Source of the DNA: Bacteroidia bacterium
Lineage (GTDB): Bacteria; Bacteroidota; Bacteroidia; AKYH767-A; OLB10
Assembly (NCBI GenBank): GCA_016788165.1
Contig: JAEUTH010000030.1
Location: forward strand, 1 to 52,402
Length of the DNA stretch: 52,402 nt
Direction: 5' to 3'
Shown here: one piece after another, positions 17,647-25,968 of the stretch
Position numbering within the stretch: the first letter of the stretch is position 1
Layout of the letters: each line of letters begins with the position of its first letter
Translations under genes and position numbers: made by a program
The notes under the pieces: generated by a model
Told to the model about the DNA's origin: nothing
Seen by the model: the letters and a program-made list of their open reading frames with translations, nothing else
Database searches by the model: none

Positions 17647-19548
17647 ATGCATTATCCATATCAAATAAAATCGCAACAGCAATATGAAAACGATTATGCC
17701 CTGAGCATTAAAAATCCAAAGGAGTTTTGGGCAAATGTTGCGCAACATTTTACCTGGTTTAAGCCATACGATACGGTTTTAAACTGGGAGTTTAATACAC
17801 CTGATGTAAAATGGTTCGAAGGTGGTAAACTGAACATTACTTATAATTGTTTAGACAGGCATGCGGCTACACATCCCGATAAGGTTGCATTTATTTTTGA
17901 ACCTAACGATATTAATCAACGCACACAAAAAATAACGTATGCGCAATTGTTGCAACAGGTTAGCCAAACTTGTTATGCATTACAAAGCATAGGCGTACAA
18001 AAAGGAAGCCGCGTAATTATTTACATGGGTATGGTGCCACAATTGGCAATAACTTTACTGGCATGTGCGCGTATGGGTGCCGTGCACAGTGTGGTATTTG
18101 GAGGGTTTTCGGCACGTGCCATTGCCGATAGAGTTGCTGATGCCAAAGCTGATTTTATAGTTACCTGCGATGCTGCAAACCGCGGTGCCAAACACGTACT
18201 ACTAAAAGAAATTGTTGACGATGCTTTGCTACATGTTGATGTGAAAAAAGTGCTGGTTTATAAACATGCAGGCATTAATGTAAATATGAAACCAGACCGT
18301 GATGTGTGGTTGCATGACATACAAAACAAATTGCAAGTGCAAAGCCTGCCTTTATTTCAACCGGTAGTAATGGATGCCGAAGATATGTTGTTTATTCTTT
18401 ACACTTCGGGTAGCACGGGCAAACCAAAAGGCGTAGTGCATACTTGTGGTGGTTATATGGTTTGGGTGGCTTACACTTTTGTAAATGTGTTTCAATACAA
18501 GCCCGGTCAGATATTTTTTTGTACGGCTGATATTGGCTGGATTACAGGCCACAGTTACCTCGTATATGGTCCACTGTTAGCGGGGGCTACCAGTTTAATG
18601 TTTGAAGGCATACCGCATTATCCCGATGCCGGCCGTTTGTGGGATATAGTTGATAAACATCGGGTAGAAGTTTTATATACAGCACCCACAGCTATACGAA
18701 GTTTAATGGCAGCCGGTTTAGATTTTGTAAAAGATAAAAATCTAACTTCATTAAAAGTATTGGGTACTGTAGGCGAACCCATTAACGAAGAAGCCTGGCA
18801 TTGGTATCATAAATATATTGGTAATGGTAATTGCCCTATAGTTGATACCTGGTGGCAAACCGAAACCGGTGGCATACTTATTTCGAACTTAGCAGGTATA
18901 ACACCGCATAAACCGGCACATGCAACTACACCATTGCCCGGTGTGCAACCTATATTGCTTGATGATCAGGGCAAGGAAGTAACAGGTAATAACGTAAGCG
19001 GTAATTTATGTATAAAATTTCCTTGGCCTGGTATGTTGCGCACTACTTATGGCGATCATGAAAGATGTAGGCAAAATTATTTTGCCACTTATGCCGGATA
19101 TTATTTTACCGGTGATGGATGCATGCGCGATGCCGAAGGCCATTATCGAATTACCGGTCGTGTAGATGATGTATTAAATGTAAGCGGGCACAGATTAGGC
19201 ACTGCCGAAATTGAAAATGCAATTAACACACATCAAGGAGTTATTGAAAGTGCTGTGGTGGGCTTTCCGCATGATATCAAAGGGCAGGGCATATATGCAT
19301 ACGTTATTTATCAGGGTGATGATGTGGATGCACAAGCCAATATTGCTATTACGGTTAGTAATATGATTGGTGCCATAGCACGGCCCGATAAAATTCAATT
19401 AGTAGCCGGCTTGCCCAAAACCCGAAGCGGAAAAATTATGCGCAGAATTTTGCGAAAGATTGCCGAAGGAGAAATTAATCAGTTAGGTGATGTAACTACA
19501 CTATTAGACCCAACTATTGTTGACGATATAAAAAATAACAGGCAATAA
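17647..19548 (+). CDS. acs: Acetyl-CoA synthetase (AMP-forming)
   Basis: 633 residues, normal for Acs. Visible are the N-terminal FWANVAQHFTWFKPYD segment of the family, the P-loop YTSGSTGKPKGVVHT, TADIGWITGHSY, WWQTETGG, and near the C-terminus the PKTRSGKIMRR motif whose lysine is the usual acetylation-controlled residue. It activates acetate to acetyl-AMP and then acetyl-CoA in the cytoplasm. It may follow the esterase in one message; its end meets the LytTR regulator gene with 11 bases between and no terminator hairpin. Confidence 0.96.
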   Translation: MHYPYQIKSQQQYENDYALSIKNPKEFWANVAQHFTWFKPYDTVLNWEFNTPDVKWFEGGKLNITYNCLDRHAATHPDKVAFIFEPNDINQRTQKITYAQLLQQVSQTCYALQSIGVQKGSRVIIYMGMVPQLAITLLACARMGAVHSVVFGGFSARAIADRVADAKADFIVTCDAANRGAKHVLLKEIVDDALLHVDVKKVLVYKHAGINVNMKPDRDVWLHDIQNKLQVQSLPLFQPVVMDAEDMLFILYTSGSTGKPKGVVHTCGGYMVWVAYTFVNVFQYKPGQIFFCTADIGWITGHSYLVYGPLLAGATSLMFEGIPHYPDAGRLWDIVDKHRVEVLYTAPTAIRSLMAAGLDFVKDKNLTSLKVLGTVGEPINEEAWHWYHKYIGNGNCPIVDTWWQTETGGILISNLAGITPHKPAHATTPLPGVQPILLDDQGKEVTGNNVSGNLCIKFPWPGMLRTTYGDHERCRQNYFATYAGYYFTGDGCMRDAEGHYRITGRVDDVLNVSGHRLGTAEIENAINTHQGVIESAVVGFPHDIKGQGIYAYVIYQGDDVDAQANIAITVSNMIGAIARPDKIQLVAGLPKTRSGKIMRRILRKIAEGEINQLGDVTTLLDPTIVDDIKNNRQ

Positions 19549-19559
19549 ATCGCACCGTG

Positions 19560-20294
19560 CTATTTTAAACCAAGTCTTTCTTTAAGTAGCTGATAACCGT
19601 TGCGGCTTAGGGGTATTAAATTACCATTGCTAAGACGCGCCATGTGGTTTGATTTGTCGCCCATTTCGATACCACTTACCAAATCAAGTTTAACTATGTA
19701 ACTACGATGCAGGCGTAAAAATGCTTTGGGGTTAAGCACTTGTTCAAAATAGGACATGGTTTTTTTCTTCAGGTAGCAGTCTGTTGCCGTAAAAACTTTT
19801 ACATAATCATCAAATGCTTCAAAATACATCACGTCATCAAAAGCAATTATTTTAACCAAACTACCTTCTTTTACAACCAAACGATTGGTGTTTTCAGTAA
19901 CTTGGTTGTTCACCAAATCTACAACCGGCTTTGTTTGCTGCCCGGGTAATTGCAGCCATTTGCTGATAGCTTTATTAAAACGCTCCTGCGAAAAGGGTTT
20001 TAGCAAATAATCAACAGCATGTGTTTCGAAGGCCTTTACAGCATACTTGTCAAATGCAGTTGTAAATATTACAGCCGGTATTTTGTCTAATAACTCTAAC
20101 ATTTCAAAACCATTAATTTTAGGCATCTGCACATCTAAAAAAATTAAATCGGGTTGATGTAAGTTAATTGCCTTTATGCCCTCATATCCATTATTGCAGG
20201 TAGCAACAATCTGAAATAAAGTATGTGTGCTTAAAAATTCGACCACTATACTTTGCGCTAATAGCTCATCGTCAATTATTATAACTTTATACAT
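19560..20294 (-). CDS. LytTR-family response regulator
   Basis: 244 residues from the ATG at 20294; the longer frame to 20366 has an unlikely N-terminus and runs through the kinase coding sequence. The receiver domain has D8-D9, phosphoacceptor D54 in IFLDVQMPKINGFEM, and the LLKPF lysine near 103. The C-terminal LytTR DNA-binding domain runs from ~140 (YFEAFDDYVKVF, FLRLHRSYIVKL, LIPLSRNGYQLL). The start overlaps the kinase stop by 8 bases, so the two are translationally coupled. It should bind spaced direct repeats; three 20-bp-spaced repeats lie upstream of this operon at 22303-22358. Confidence 0.93.
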   Translation of the reverse strand: MYKVIIIDDELLAQSIVVEFLSTHTLFQIVATCNNGYEGIKAINLHQPDLIFLDVQMPKINGFEMLELLDKIPAVIFTTAFDKYAVKAFETHAVDYLLKPFSQERFNKAISKWLQLPGQQTKPVVDLVNNQVTENTNRLVVKEGSLVKIIAFDDVMYFEAFDDYVKVFTATDCYLKKKTMSYFEQVLNPKAFLRLHRSYIVKLDLVSGIEMGDKSNHMARLSNGNLIPLSRNGYQLLKERLGLK

Positions 20295-21342
20295 AGAGCG
20301 GAATTTGTAAAGTGGCAGTAAACAAATTGTATTGCGTAGTGGTTTGTAATAAATCGTTTCGGCCAAAAAGTAAATATAATCTGCGGCTTACTGCCGATAA
20401 ACCAAAACCTGTACCCAGGTTGGCATTTGTAGTTGCGGCATCAAACGGATTGGTTATTGCAAGTTGCAAATAGCTATCTTTTGTTTCTGCCGATACGGTA
20501 ATGGTTACTTCATCTAACGTATCGTATAGCCCAAACTTTATTGCATTTTCAATAAGCGGTTGCAACAGTAATGGCGGTAGTAAACATGTAAGTGCATTTG
20601 GGTGTATATCCAAATTTGTACGCAGCCTGTTTCCAAAACGTACTTTTTCTATTTCTAAATACAACTCAATTTGTGCAAGTTCTTCGCTTAAAGGCACCGG
20701 TTTCTGGTCGTCTTTTTTTAAAGTGCTTCGTAAAAAATCAGACAATTGCTGAATCATTTTGCGTGCGGTTTCGGGCTTGCTTCCGGCCAAAGCACTAATT
20801 GAATTAAGGCTGTTAAATAAAAAATGCGGCTGAAGTTGTTGTCTGAGTTTGGCAAGTTCGGCATCGCGCAAAAGCAATTCGGCTTCTTCTTTTCGTTTCA
20901 AATGCGCCTCATGTTGTTTGTTATTAATAAGCAGCCAATGTACCACCATTATAAACGCCAACATAAGTAATGTAAACATATAACGTACAGGTAAAACCGA
21001 TTTATAAAAACGTGGATAGTAGGCGGGCTCAATCACTAAATAATTTAAGGTTAGGGTAGTAAGCCAAATGCATGCAATACTCATTAGCAACAAATAAATT
21101 ATGCGATACCAAATACCCGAATTACCAGGATTGTAAAATTTAAAAGTGCTGTTAATTGTAAAGCCTGTAAGTGCAATAAATGCATTGGCAATAAATGCAT
21201 CGGTAAATGCAGCTTGCCAGGGTAAAAATAATTGTTGTAGTATAAAAGCATGGGTAATTGTCCATGCAAAAAAACTACCTGCAACAATTATTAAGGTTTT
21301 ATTTTTAATATAATACTTACTCACCAAATTTGGTATATACAT
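20287..21342 (-). CDS. LytS/YehU-type sensor histidine kinase
   Basis: 351 residues. Four hydrophobic helices occupy ~14-140, followed by a short coiled stretch (HEAHLKRKEEAELLLRDAELA). The His_kinase region has phospho-acceptor H173 in QPHFLFNSLNSI, the N-box LLLQPLIENAIKFGL, and a glycine-rich GTGFGLSAVSRRL. There is no extracellular sensing domain, so it probably reads the membrane state or a membrane partner such as the LiaF-like protein encoded 79 bases upstream. It pairs with the overlapping LytTR regulator. Confidence 0.93.
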   Translation of the reverse strand: MYIPNLVSKYYIKNKTLIIVAGSFFAWTITHAFILQQLFLPWQAAFTDAFIANAFIALTGFTINSTFKFYNPGNSGIWYRIIYLLLMSIACIWLTTLTLNYLVIEPAYYPRFYKSVLPVRYMFTLLMLAFIMVVHWLLINNKQHEAHLKRKEEAELLLRDAELAKLRQQLQPHFLFNSLNSISALAGSKPETARKMIQQLSDFLRSTLKKDDQKPVPLSEELAQIELYLEIEKVRFGNRLRTNLDIHPNALTCLLPPLLLQPLIENAIKFGLYDTLDEVTITVSAETKDSYLQLAITNPFDAATTNANLGTGFGLSAVSRRLYLLFGRNDLLQTTTQYNLFTATLQIPLYV

Positions 21343-21421
21343 ATAAAACTAACTGTACTACTTGTATAAACAACACGCAGATTAATGAATGTATCATCAT
21401 AATTAAAGTGTGTGATTTGGT

Positions 21422-22240
21422 TTAGTTAAAACTTAAAATTTCGATACCACCAAAAACAGCATTGCCTTTAAGCACTAAAAATTTGTTGCTGCCTGCCTCC
21501 GGGTTTCTGATTATATGGCGTTTATCTTCAATACCGCCTAACACGGCAGTTAACTCTGATTTTATTTCCCAATGCGTTGGCACAATTAAACGGGTACCTC
21601 CAAATACTGCATTAACTTCAAGTTCTACAATTTGAGTTATATCTGCCTGAATCAGATTAAGCTCGGCACTGCCAAACACTGCATTTAATTCGCCACCTTT
21701 AAAGTCTTTGCTTACTACAATTTTTTTTACCGAGCCAAATACAGCCGATGCTTCTACAAAATCGCTGGCACTACTGCTTTGATAGGATGCACCTGTACTT
21801 TGATTGCCCATTGCGGCTTCGTATTTATTCCATTCGGTTTGATTGTTTTTAAAATTTACACGCGGCTTTATCATGATGTAAATACCAACCAATATAATGC
21901 CTATGGGCCACATATAACGGTGTAAGTGCATGTCAGGCAAAATATCGCCTACTAAGAATAATCCACCAATCAATACCAATATAAACCAACTGATGTTTTG
22001 AAAATCGCTTTTAAATCCAATAAACAATCCGATACCAATCAATATAATTTCCCACTTAAATAACCAATAAGGTAAATAAAAGCCCATTTGTTTTAGTAGA
22101 AATATTAAGCCAATAACAACTACAATAAAGCCACCTATTATTTTGTTGTTTTGGTTGCCGGCATTAGGCATGTATGTATTGTTGCCTGTTTGTTTGTTAC
22201 TTTGATTACTGTTATTGTAATCGTTATCTAATACTTCCAT
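21422..22240 (-). CDS. LiaF-like membrane protein (LiaI-LiaF transmembrane region, cell-wall-active antibiotics response type)
   Basis: 272 residues. An Asn-rich cytoplasmic N-terminus (~1-32) leads to four short membrane helices (~33-127; GGFIVVVIGLIFLLKQMG, WEIILIGIGLFIGF, ISWFILVLIGGLFLVGDI, WPIGIILVGIYIMI), then a soluble domain (~165-272) of repeated beta segments with AVFGS/AVFGG/AVLGG turns, typical of the LiaF C-terminal domain. In Firmicutes, LiaF restrains the LiaS kinase until the envelope is damaged. Here it is the first gene of an operon with a LytS-type kinase and a LytTR regulator, so a similar sensing role is likely but inferred. Confidence 0.85.
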   Translation of the reverse strand: MEVLDNDYNNSNQSNKQTGNNTYMPNAGNQNNKIIGGFIVVVIGLIFLLKQMGFYLPYWLFKWEIILIGIGLFIGFKSDFQNISWFILVLIGGLFLVGDILPDMHLHRYMWPIGIILVGIYIMIKPRVNFKNNQTEWNKYEAAMGNQSTGASYQSSSASDFVEASAVFGSVKKIVVSKDFKGGELNAVFGSAELNLIQADITQIVELEVNAVFGGTRLIVPTHWEIKSELTAVLGGIEDKRHIIRNPEAGSNKFLVLKGNAVFGGIEILSFN

Positions 22241-22267
22241 TTTTAATTGGTTTTTAATTTATGGGTA

Positions 22268-22298
22268 CAAACATATTTTCACGCTGCAAGCAATCCAA
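22268..22298 (-). promoter_or_regulatory. Promoter of the LiaF-kinase-regulator operon (TTG-N20-TATGTTTG)
   Basis: On the minus strand, TTG at 22298-22296 is followed after 20 bases by TATGTTTG at 22275-22268, a full match to TAnnTTTG. The transcript would start near 22261, about 21 bases before the ATG at 22240. Confidence 0.65.
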
Positions 22299-22302
22299 CA
22301 GT

Positions 22303-22358
22303 AAATCGGCAAATGACATGCGTTGTCGGTAAACAACATAAACCATCGGTAAACGATA
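22303..22358. promoter_or_regulatory. Three direct repeats at exact 20-bp spacing: predicted LytTR regulator operator
   Basis: The core TCGG(C/T)AAA(T/C) occurs at 22306, 22326 and 22346, each followed at the same offset by (G/A)A(C/T)A, so 13 positions agree with 7 free bases between. It lies directly upstream of the -33 box of the LiaF operon and 25 bases upstream of the candidate -33 box of the divergent aminopeptidase. LytTR regulators are known to bind short direct repeats separated by about two helical turns. Confidence 0.6.
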
Positions 22359-22382
22359 AAATATGAATTCATCTTTTTTAAT

Positions 22383-22414
22383 TTTGAGTTAATAGAACAC
22401 ACTTATTATTTTAC
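22383..22414 (+). promoter_or_regulatory. Candidate promoter of the M1 aminopeptidase gene
   Basis: TTTG at 22383-22386, 20-base spacer, TATTTTAC at 22407-22414. The -7 box matches TAnnTT but not the final TG. It would leave a leader of about 35 bases before the ATG at 22456. Confidence 0.35.
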
Positions 22415-22455
22415 CATACTATTTAATGGCACTTTAAAGGCGTTAATTATAAACT

Positions 22456-24078
22456 ATGAAAAACATTTATTTGGTTTTGCTGCTGTTTGCAAACCTAACC
22501 CAAGCACAATTATTCGATACACACAGCCTAACACATGCCGATACTTTGCGCGGTATGCTTACTCCGGTGCGTACTTGTTTTGATGTTACCTACTACTATT
22601 TAAATGTAAAGGTTGACGTTGACTCGCAACAGATAGAAGGCGTAAATACCATTAATTTTAATGTGTTGGCATCAACCGATAGTATTCAAATTGATTTATT
22701 CGAACATTATAAAATTAAAAGTATTGTACACAACGATCAGTTTTTAGATTATACCAGAGATGGCAATGCTGTTTTTGTAAAGTTTAAAAAAACATTGCAG
22801 CAAGGCAGCAGACAAACTATTTACTTCTCGTATCAGGGCAAACCCAACATTGCTAAAAACCCACCCTGGGATGGGGGTTTTACGTTTAAAAAAGACAGCA
22901 GTGGTATGCCCTGGGTTGGTGTATCATGTCAGGGTTTTGGTGCCAGTTGCTGGTGGCCTTGTAAAGACCATCAAAGCGATGAGCCCGATAGTATGACCAT
23001 AGCCATTACATGTCCGTCTAATTTAATAAATGTATCAAACGGCCGCCTACGTAAAAAGGAAGCCAATCAAAAAGGCTACATGCGATACGAATGGTTTGTG
23101 GCAAATCCGATAAACACTTATAATGTAACCTTGAATATTGCAAACTATGCACACTGGCACGACACCTTGGATGCACTAACGCTTGACTACTACGTACTGC
23201 GCGAAAACGAAGTTAAAGCGCGTAAACAATTCGAACAGGTAAAACCCATGCTTACCTGTTTCGAAAAATATTTTGGTAAATATCCCTGGTATAGCGATGG
23301 TTATAAATTGGTTGAAACACCATATTTGGGTATGGAGCATCAAAGTGCCGTAGCCTATGGCAATCAGTATAAAAACGGATACTTAGGGCGCAGCCTCTCA
23401 ACATCAGGCATTGGTAAAAAGTTTGATTACATTATCATACATGAAACAGCACATGAATGGTGGGGCAATAACATTACTACCAAAGATATTGCCGATATGT
23501 GGGTGCACGAAGGTTTTACAGTTTATGCCGAAGCCTTGTATTGCGAATGTTTATGGGGCTATGACGACTATATTAAATACATTAACGGCATGAAGTTTAA
23601 CATACAAAACGATAAACCTGTTATTGGTCTGTATGATGTAAACACCGAAGGCAGTGGCGATATGTATAATAAAGGCGCCATGTTGGTTCATACGTTACGC
23701 AGTATTTTTAATGACGATGAAAAGTTTTTAGGGCTGCTAAAAAAAATACAAAAAGATTTTTACCATCAAACGGTTACTACCAAACAAATTGAAGACTATT
23801 TTACAAAGGCTTACGGTAAAGATTTGCAACCGGTATTCGATCAGTATTTGCGTAATAAATCTATTCCAAAATTGGCATTGCAATTACAAGATGGTGTAGT
23901 TAAATACAGATGGCAATGCGATGTGGCTGCATTTAATATGCCTGTAAAAATTAAAGCGGCCGATAGTTATGTTTGGATTGAGCCTACAACACAATGGCAA
24001 ACTTTAAAAGGTTATTCAAACGTTGATGATGTTAAAGTAGCTACCGAATTATTTTATATAAAGGTTATAAAGCCTTAA
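22456..24078 (+). CDS. M1 family metallopeptidase (aminopeptidase N-like), secreted
   Basis: 540 residues; a short signal peptide (MKNIYLVLLLFANLTQAQ). The N-terminal beta domain is followed by the gluzincin catalytic domain: the exopeptidase motif appears as LGMEHQSAVAYGN, and the zinc site is H329-E330-x2-H333 with E352 exactly 18 residues later (WVHEGF). The C-terminal helical domain of large M1 enzymes is missing, as in shorter Bacteroidota members. It should remove N-terminal residues from peptides in the periplasm. It is transcribed away from the LiaF operon and shares its regulatory region with the direct repeats. The unknown gene at 24109 follows after 30 bases. Confidence 0.92.
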   Translation: MKNIYLVLLLFANLTQAQLFDTHSLTHADTLRGMLTPVRTCFDVTYYYLNVKVDVDSQQIEGVNTINFNVLASTDSIQIDLFEHYKIKSIVHNDQFLDYTRDGNAVFVKFKKTLQQGSRQTIYFSYQGKPNIAKNPPWDGGFTFKKDSSGMPWVGVSCQGFGASCWWPCKDHQSDEPDSMTIAITCPSNLINVSNGRLRKKEANQKGYMRYEWFVANPINTYNVTLNIANYAHWHDTLDALTLDYYVLRENEVKARKQFEQVKPMLTCFEKYFGKYPWYSDGYKLVETPYLGMEHQSAVAYGNQYKNGYLGRSLSTSGIGKKFDYIIIHETAHEWWGNNITTKDIADMWVHEGFTVYAEALYCECLWGYDDYIKYINGMKFNIQNDKPVIGLYDVNTEGSGDMYNKGAMLVHTLRSIFNDDEKFLGLLKKIQKDFYHQTVTTKQIEDYFTKAYGKDLQPVFDQYLRNKSIPKLALQLQDGVVKYRWQCDVAAFNMPVKIKAADSYVWIEPTTQWQTLKGYSNVDDVKVATELFYIKVIKP

Positions 24079-24108
24079 AAACTATATTTGAACTATAAAT
24101 TTAAACCG

Positions 24109-24954
24109 ATGAAAAAGCTTATAGTATTATTGTTGTTTTTCAGCAGTGCATTGTTTGCACAGGATACCATCTTTAAAAAAGATCAAACAAAAATTATTAC
24201 CAAAGTGGTAGAAGTAAATCAAGACGATATAAAGTTTAAAGATTTAGATATTGCTGATGGCCCTATGTTTACAATGGAAAAATCAGAAATTGTACGAATT
24301 GTTTTTTCAAGCGGAAAAGAAGTTAGGTTTAATCCTGACCCATACAGCGTAAGTGGCGATGTTGAAGTACGCGATAAAACCAAAGCAATCAAGTTCGAAT
24401 TTTTTTCGCCCTTAACCGATAACATAACATTTTGTTATGAATTTATGTATCGGGTTGGACTTAATATCGAAGCCAAAGTAGCCCTCATTGGTTTGGGTGT
24501 TGCCGATTATCCAAAAGCCAGTGGTGCCTTTTTTAAAGTAGGCCCCAAATTTTTGCTCGGCAGCGATTATGTTTCGGGTAATACCAAATATGCACATGGT
24601 TTGCGGGGCCGTTATTTTAAACCCGAAATTACCGTTAGTATATATACCAGAGAAGAAGGCGGTGTAAGTTCGTTTGGCGGTACCACCAAACGTGATGAAG
24701 TACGCTTTGCCAGTTATGGTATTGGTTTGGTTTATGGCCGCCAGGTTATATTGGGCAAAGTAGTTACTATGGATTGGTACTTAGGTTTGGGTTATGCCTT
24801 ACATACAGCTGATGTAAAATACAGCAACAGCACCGTAAATAACAACATTGACTATGAAACGGAAGCTTCGTACGATTATAGTCATTTATATTTTGGCCGC
24901 AGTTTCCCTATGACATTATCAGCGGGCATTACCGTAGGATATTTATTTAAATAA
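24109..24954 (+). CDS. Secreted protein of unknown function, probable outer-membrane beta-barrel
   Basis: 281 residues from the ATG at 24109; an in-frame TTG at 24088 would add seven residues before a clear signal peptide (MKKLIVLLLFFSSALFAQ) and is rejected. Residues ~20-75 are a small beta module common in Bacteroidota exported proteins (DQTKIITKVVEVNQDDIKFK, then MEKSEIVRIVFSSGKEVRF). From ~100 on, alternating polar/aromatic strands with glycine turns (GLRGRYFKPEITVSIYT, YGIGLVYGRQVILG, MDWYLGLGYALHT, FPMTLSAGITVGYLFK) end on a hydrophobic residue, as in an 8-10 stranded barrel. It is probably in one message with the aminopeptidase. Confidence 0.75.
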   Translation: MKKLIVLLLFFSSALFAQDTIFKKDQTKIITKVVEVNQDDIKFKDLDIADGPMFTMEKSEIVRIVFSSGKEVRFNPDPYSVSGDVEVRDKTKAIKFEFFSPLTDNITFCYEFMYRVGLNIEAKVALIGLGVADYPKASGAFFKVGPKFLLGSDYVSGNTKYAHGLRGRYFKPEITVSIYTREEGGVSSFGGTTKRDEVRFASYGIGLVYGRQVILGKVVTMDWYLGLGYALHTADVKYSNSTVNNNIDYETEASYDYSHLYFGRSFPMTLSAGITVGYLFK

Positions 24955-25029
24955 ACAGGTGTATAACCCGAAGCCTGTACAACTAAATCAAACTGAAATT
25001 ATTAATTTATACGCAACAATTATTAAAAA

Positions 25030-25539
25030 ATGAAAATCGAAACCGATAAAGTAGTAACACTAACATACAGTTTAAGCAGCAACCCTGCAGGCGAAGAAGC
25101 AAAGTTTGTTGAAGAAGCAGGCACTGAAAATCCATTAATTTTTTTGTTCGGGCATGGCAACATGATTCCGAAATTTGAACAGGAAATAGAAGGCATGCAA
25201 ACTGACGATGCCTTTAGTTTTAGTATAACAAGTGCCGATGCTTATGGCCAATTTATGCCCGATGCGTTGGTGCATATACCAATGGATGTTTTTATAATAG
25301 ATGGCAAACCGGATACGGAAATACTACAAGTTGGTAAAATGGTCCCCATGCGAAATGACGAAGGCCAAACTTTAAACGGAAAAATTAAAAGCATAGAAAA
25401 AGAAACTGTGCTTATGGATTTTAACCACCCATTGGCGGGCCACGATTTACATTTTACCGGTAAAATTACGGAGGTACGATTAGCGAAGGATGATGAACTG
25501 AGCCATGGACATGTGCATGGCGACCATTGCCATCATTAA
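25030..25539 (+). CDS. slyD: FKBP-type peptidyl-prolyl cis-trans isomerase, SlyD-like
   Basis: 169 residues. The SlyD layout is clear: a split FKBP domain (VVTLTYSLSSNPAGE at the start, PLIFLFGHGNMIPKFE, MDFNHPLAGHDLHFTGKI at the end) with the insert-in-flap chaperone domain between (~72-125, with AYGQF and VPMRNDEGQ), then a His-rich tail SHGHVHGDHCHH that would bind nickel or other metals. It catalyses prolyl isomerisation and acts as a chaperone in the cytoplasm. Its stop codon is immediately followed by the stop of the convergent DUF423 gene, with no room for a separate terminator. Confidence 0.93.
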   Translation: MKIETDKVVTLTYSLSSNPAGEEAKFVEEAGTENPLIFLFGHGNMIPKFEQEIEGMQTDDAFSFSITSADAYGQFMPDALVHIPMDVFIIDGKPDTEILQVGKMVPMRNDEGQTLNGKIKSIEKETVLMDFNHPLAGHDLHFTGKITEVRLAKDDELSHGHVHGDHCHH

Positions 25540-25938
25540 TTATTTTCGCTTTAGCTGCATTGAGCCTTTAAAAAAAACAATCCATGCAGCGGCAAAAAAC
25601 AATCCGCCAATTGGTGTTAACGGTCCTATAATGGCTTTGGGTACTGCAATTAAATCGGCAATTGCCAATGCATAAAGCGAGCCGCTAAATAAAACAATGC
25701 CTATTTGCATTAACCACGCTGCATGTTTAAAAGCGTTATGTTGGGTTATAATTAAAGCAAGTGTAGCTATGCCCATGCCTAATGCATGATAAAAGTGATA
25801 CTGCACTCCTTTTTCAAAAATTTGCAATTGATAAACGCTTATTATTGGCTTTAATGCATGTGCGCCCATTGCACCTAATAGTACTGCAAGCAGGGCATTT
25901 ACAGCCGCTGCTTGCAGTAATTTTGACGGGTATTTCAT
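25540..25938 (-). CDS. DUF423 family membrane protein
   Basis: 132 residues with four membrane helices. The family signature is visible: an N-terminal LLAVLLGAMGAHALK, then EKGVQYHFYHALGM, LFSGSLYALA and a final GPLTPIGGLFFAAAWIVF. Widespread small inner-membrane protein of unknown function. It follows the DUF4476 gene by 30 bases on the same strand, so the two may share a message. Confidence 0.9.
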   Translation of the reverse strand: MKYPSKLLQAAAVNALLAVLLGAMGAHALKPIISVYQLQIFEKGVQYHFYHALGMGIATLALIITQHNAFKHAAWLMQIGIVLFSGSLYALAIADLIAVPKAIIGPLTPIGGLFFAAAWIVFFKGSMQLKRK

Positions 25939-25968
25939 GGAAAGATTTATGATTTTATAAATCTGCTT

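Noticed and set aside
23332..23349. M1 exopeptidase motif reads GMEH rather than GAMEN
   Set aside because: This form with EHQSAVAYGN is usual in shorter Bacteroidota M1 enzymes, so it is not a defect.
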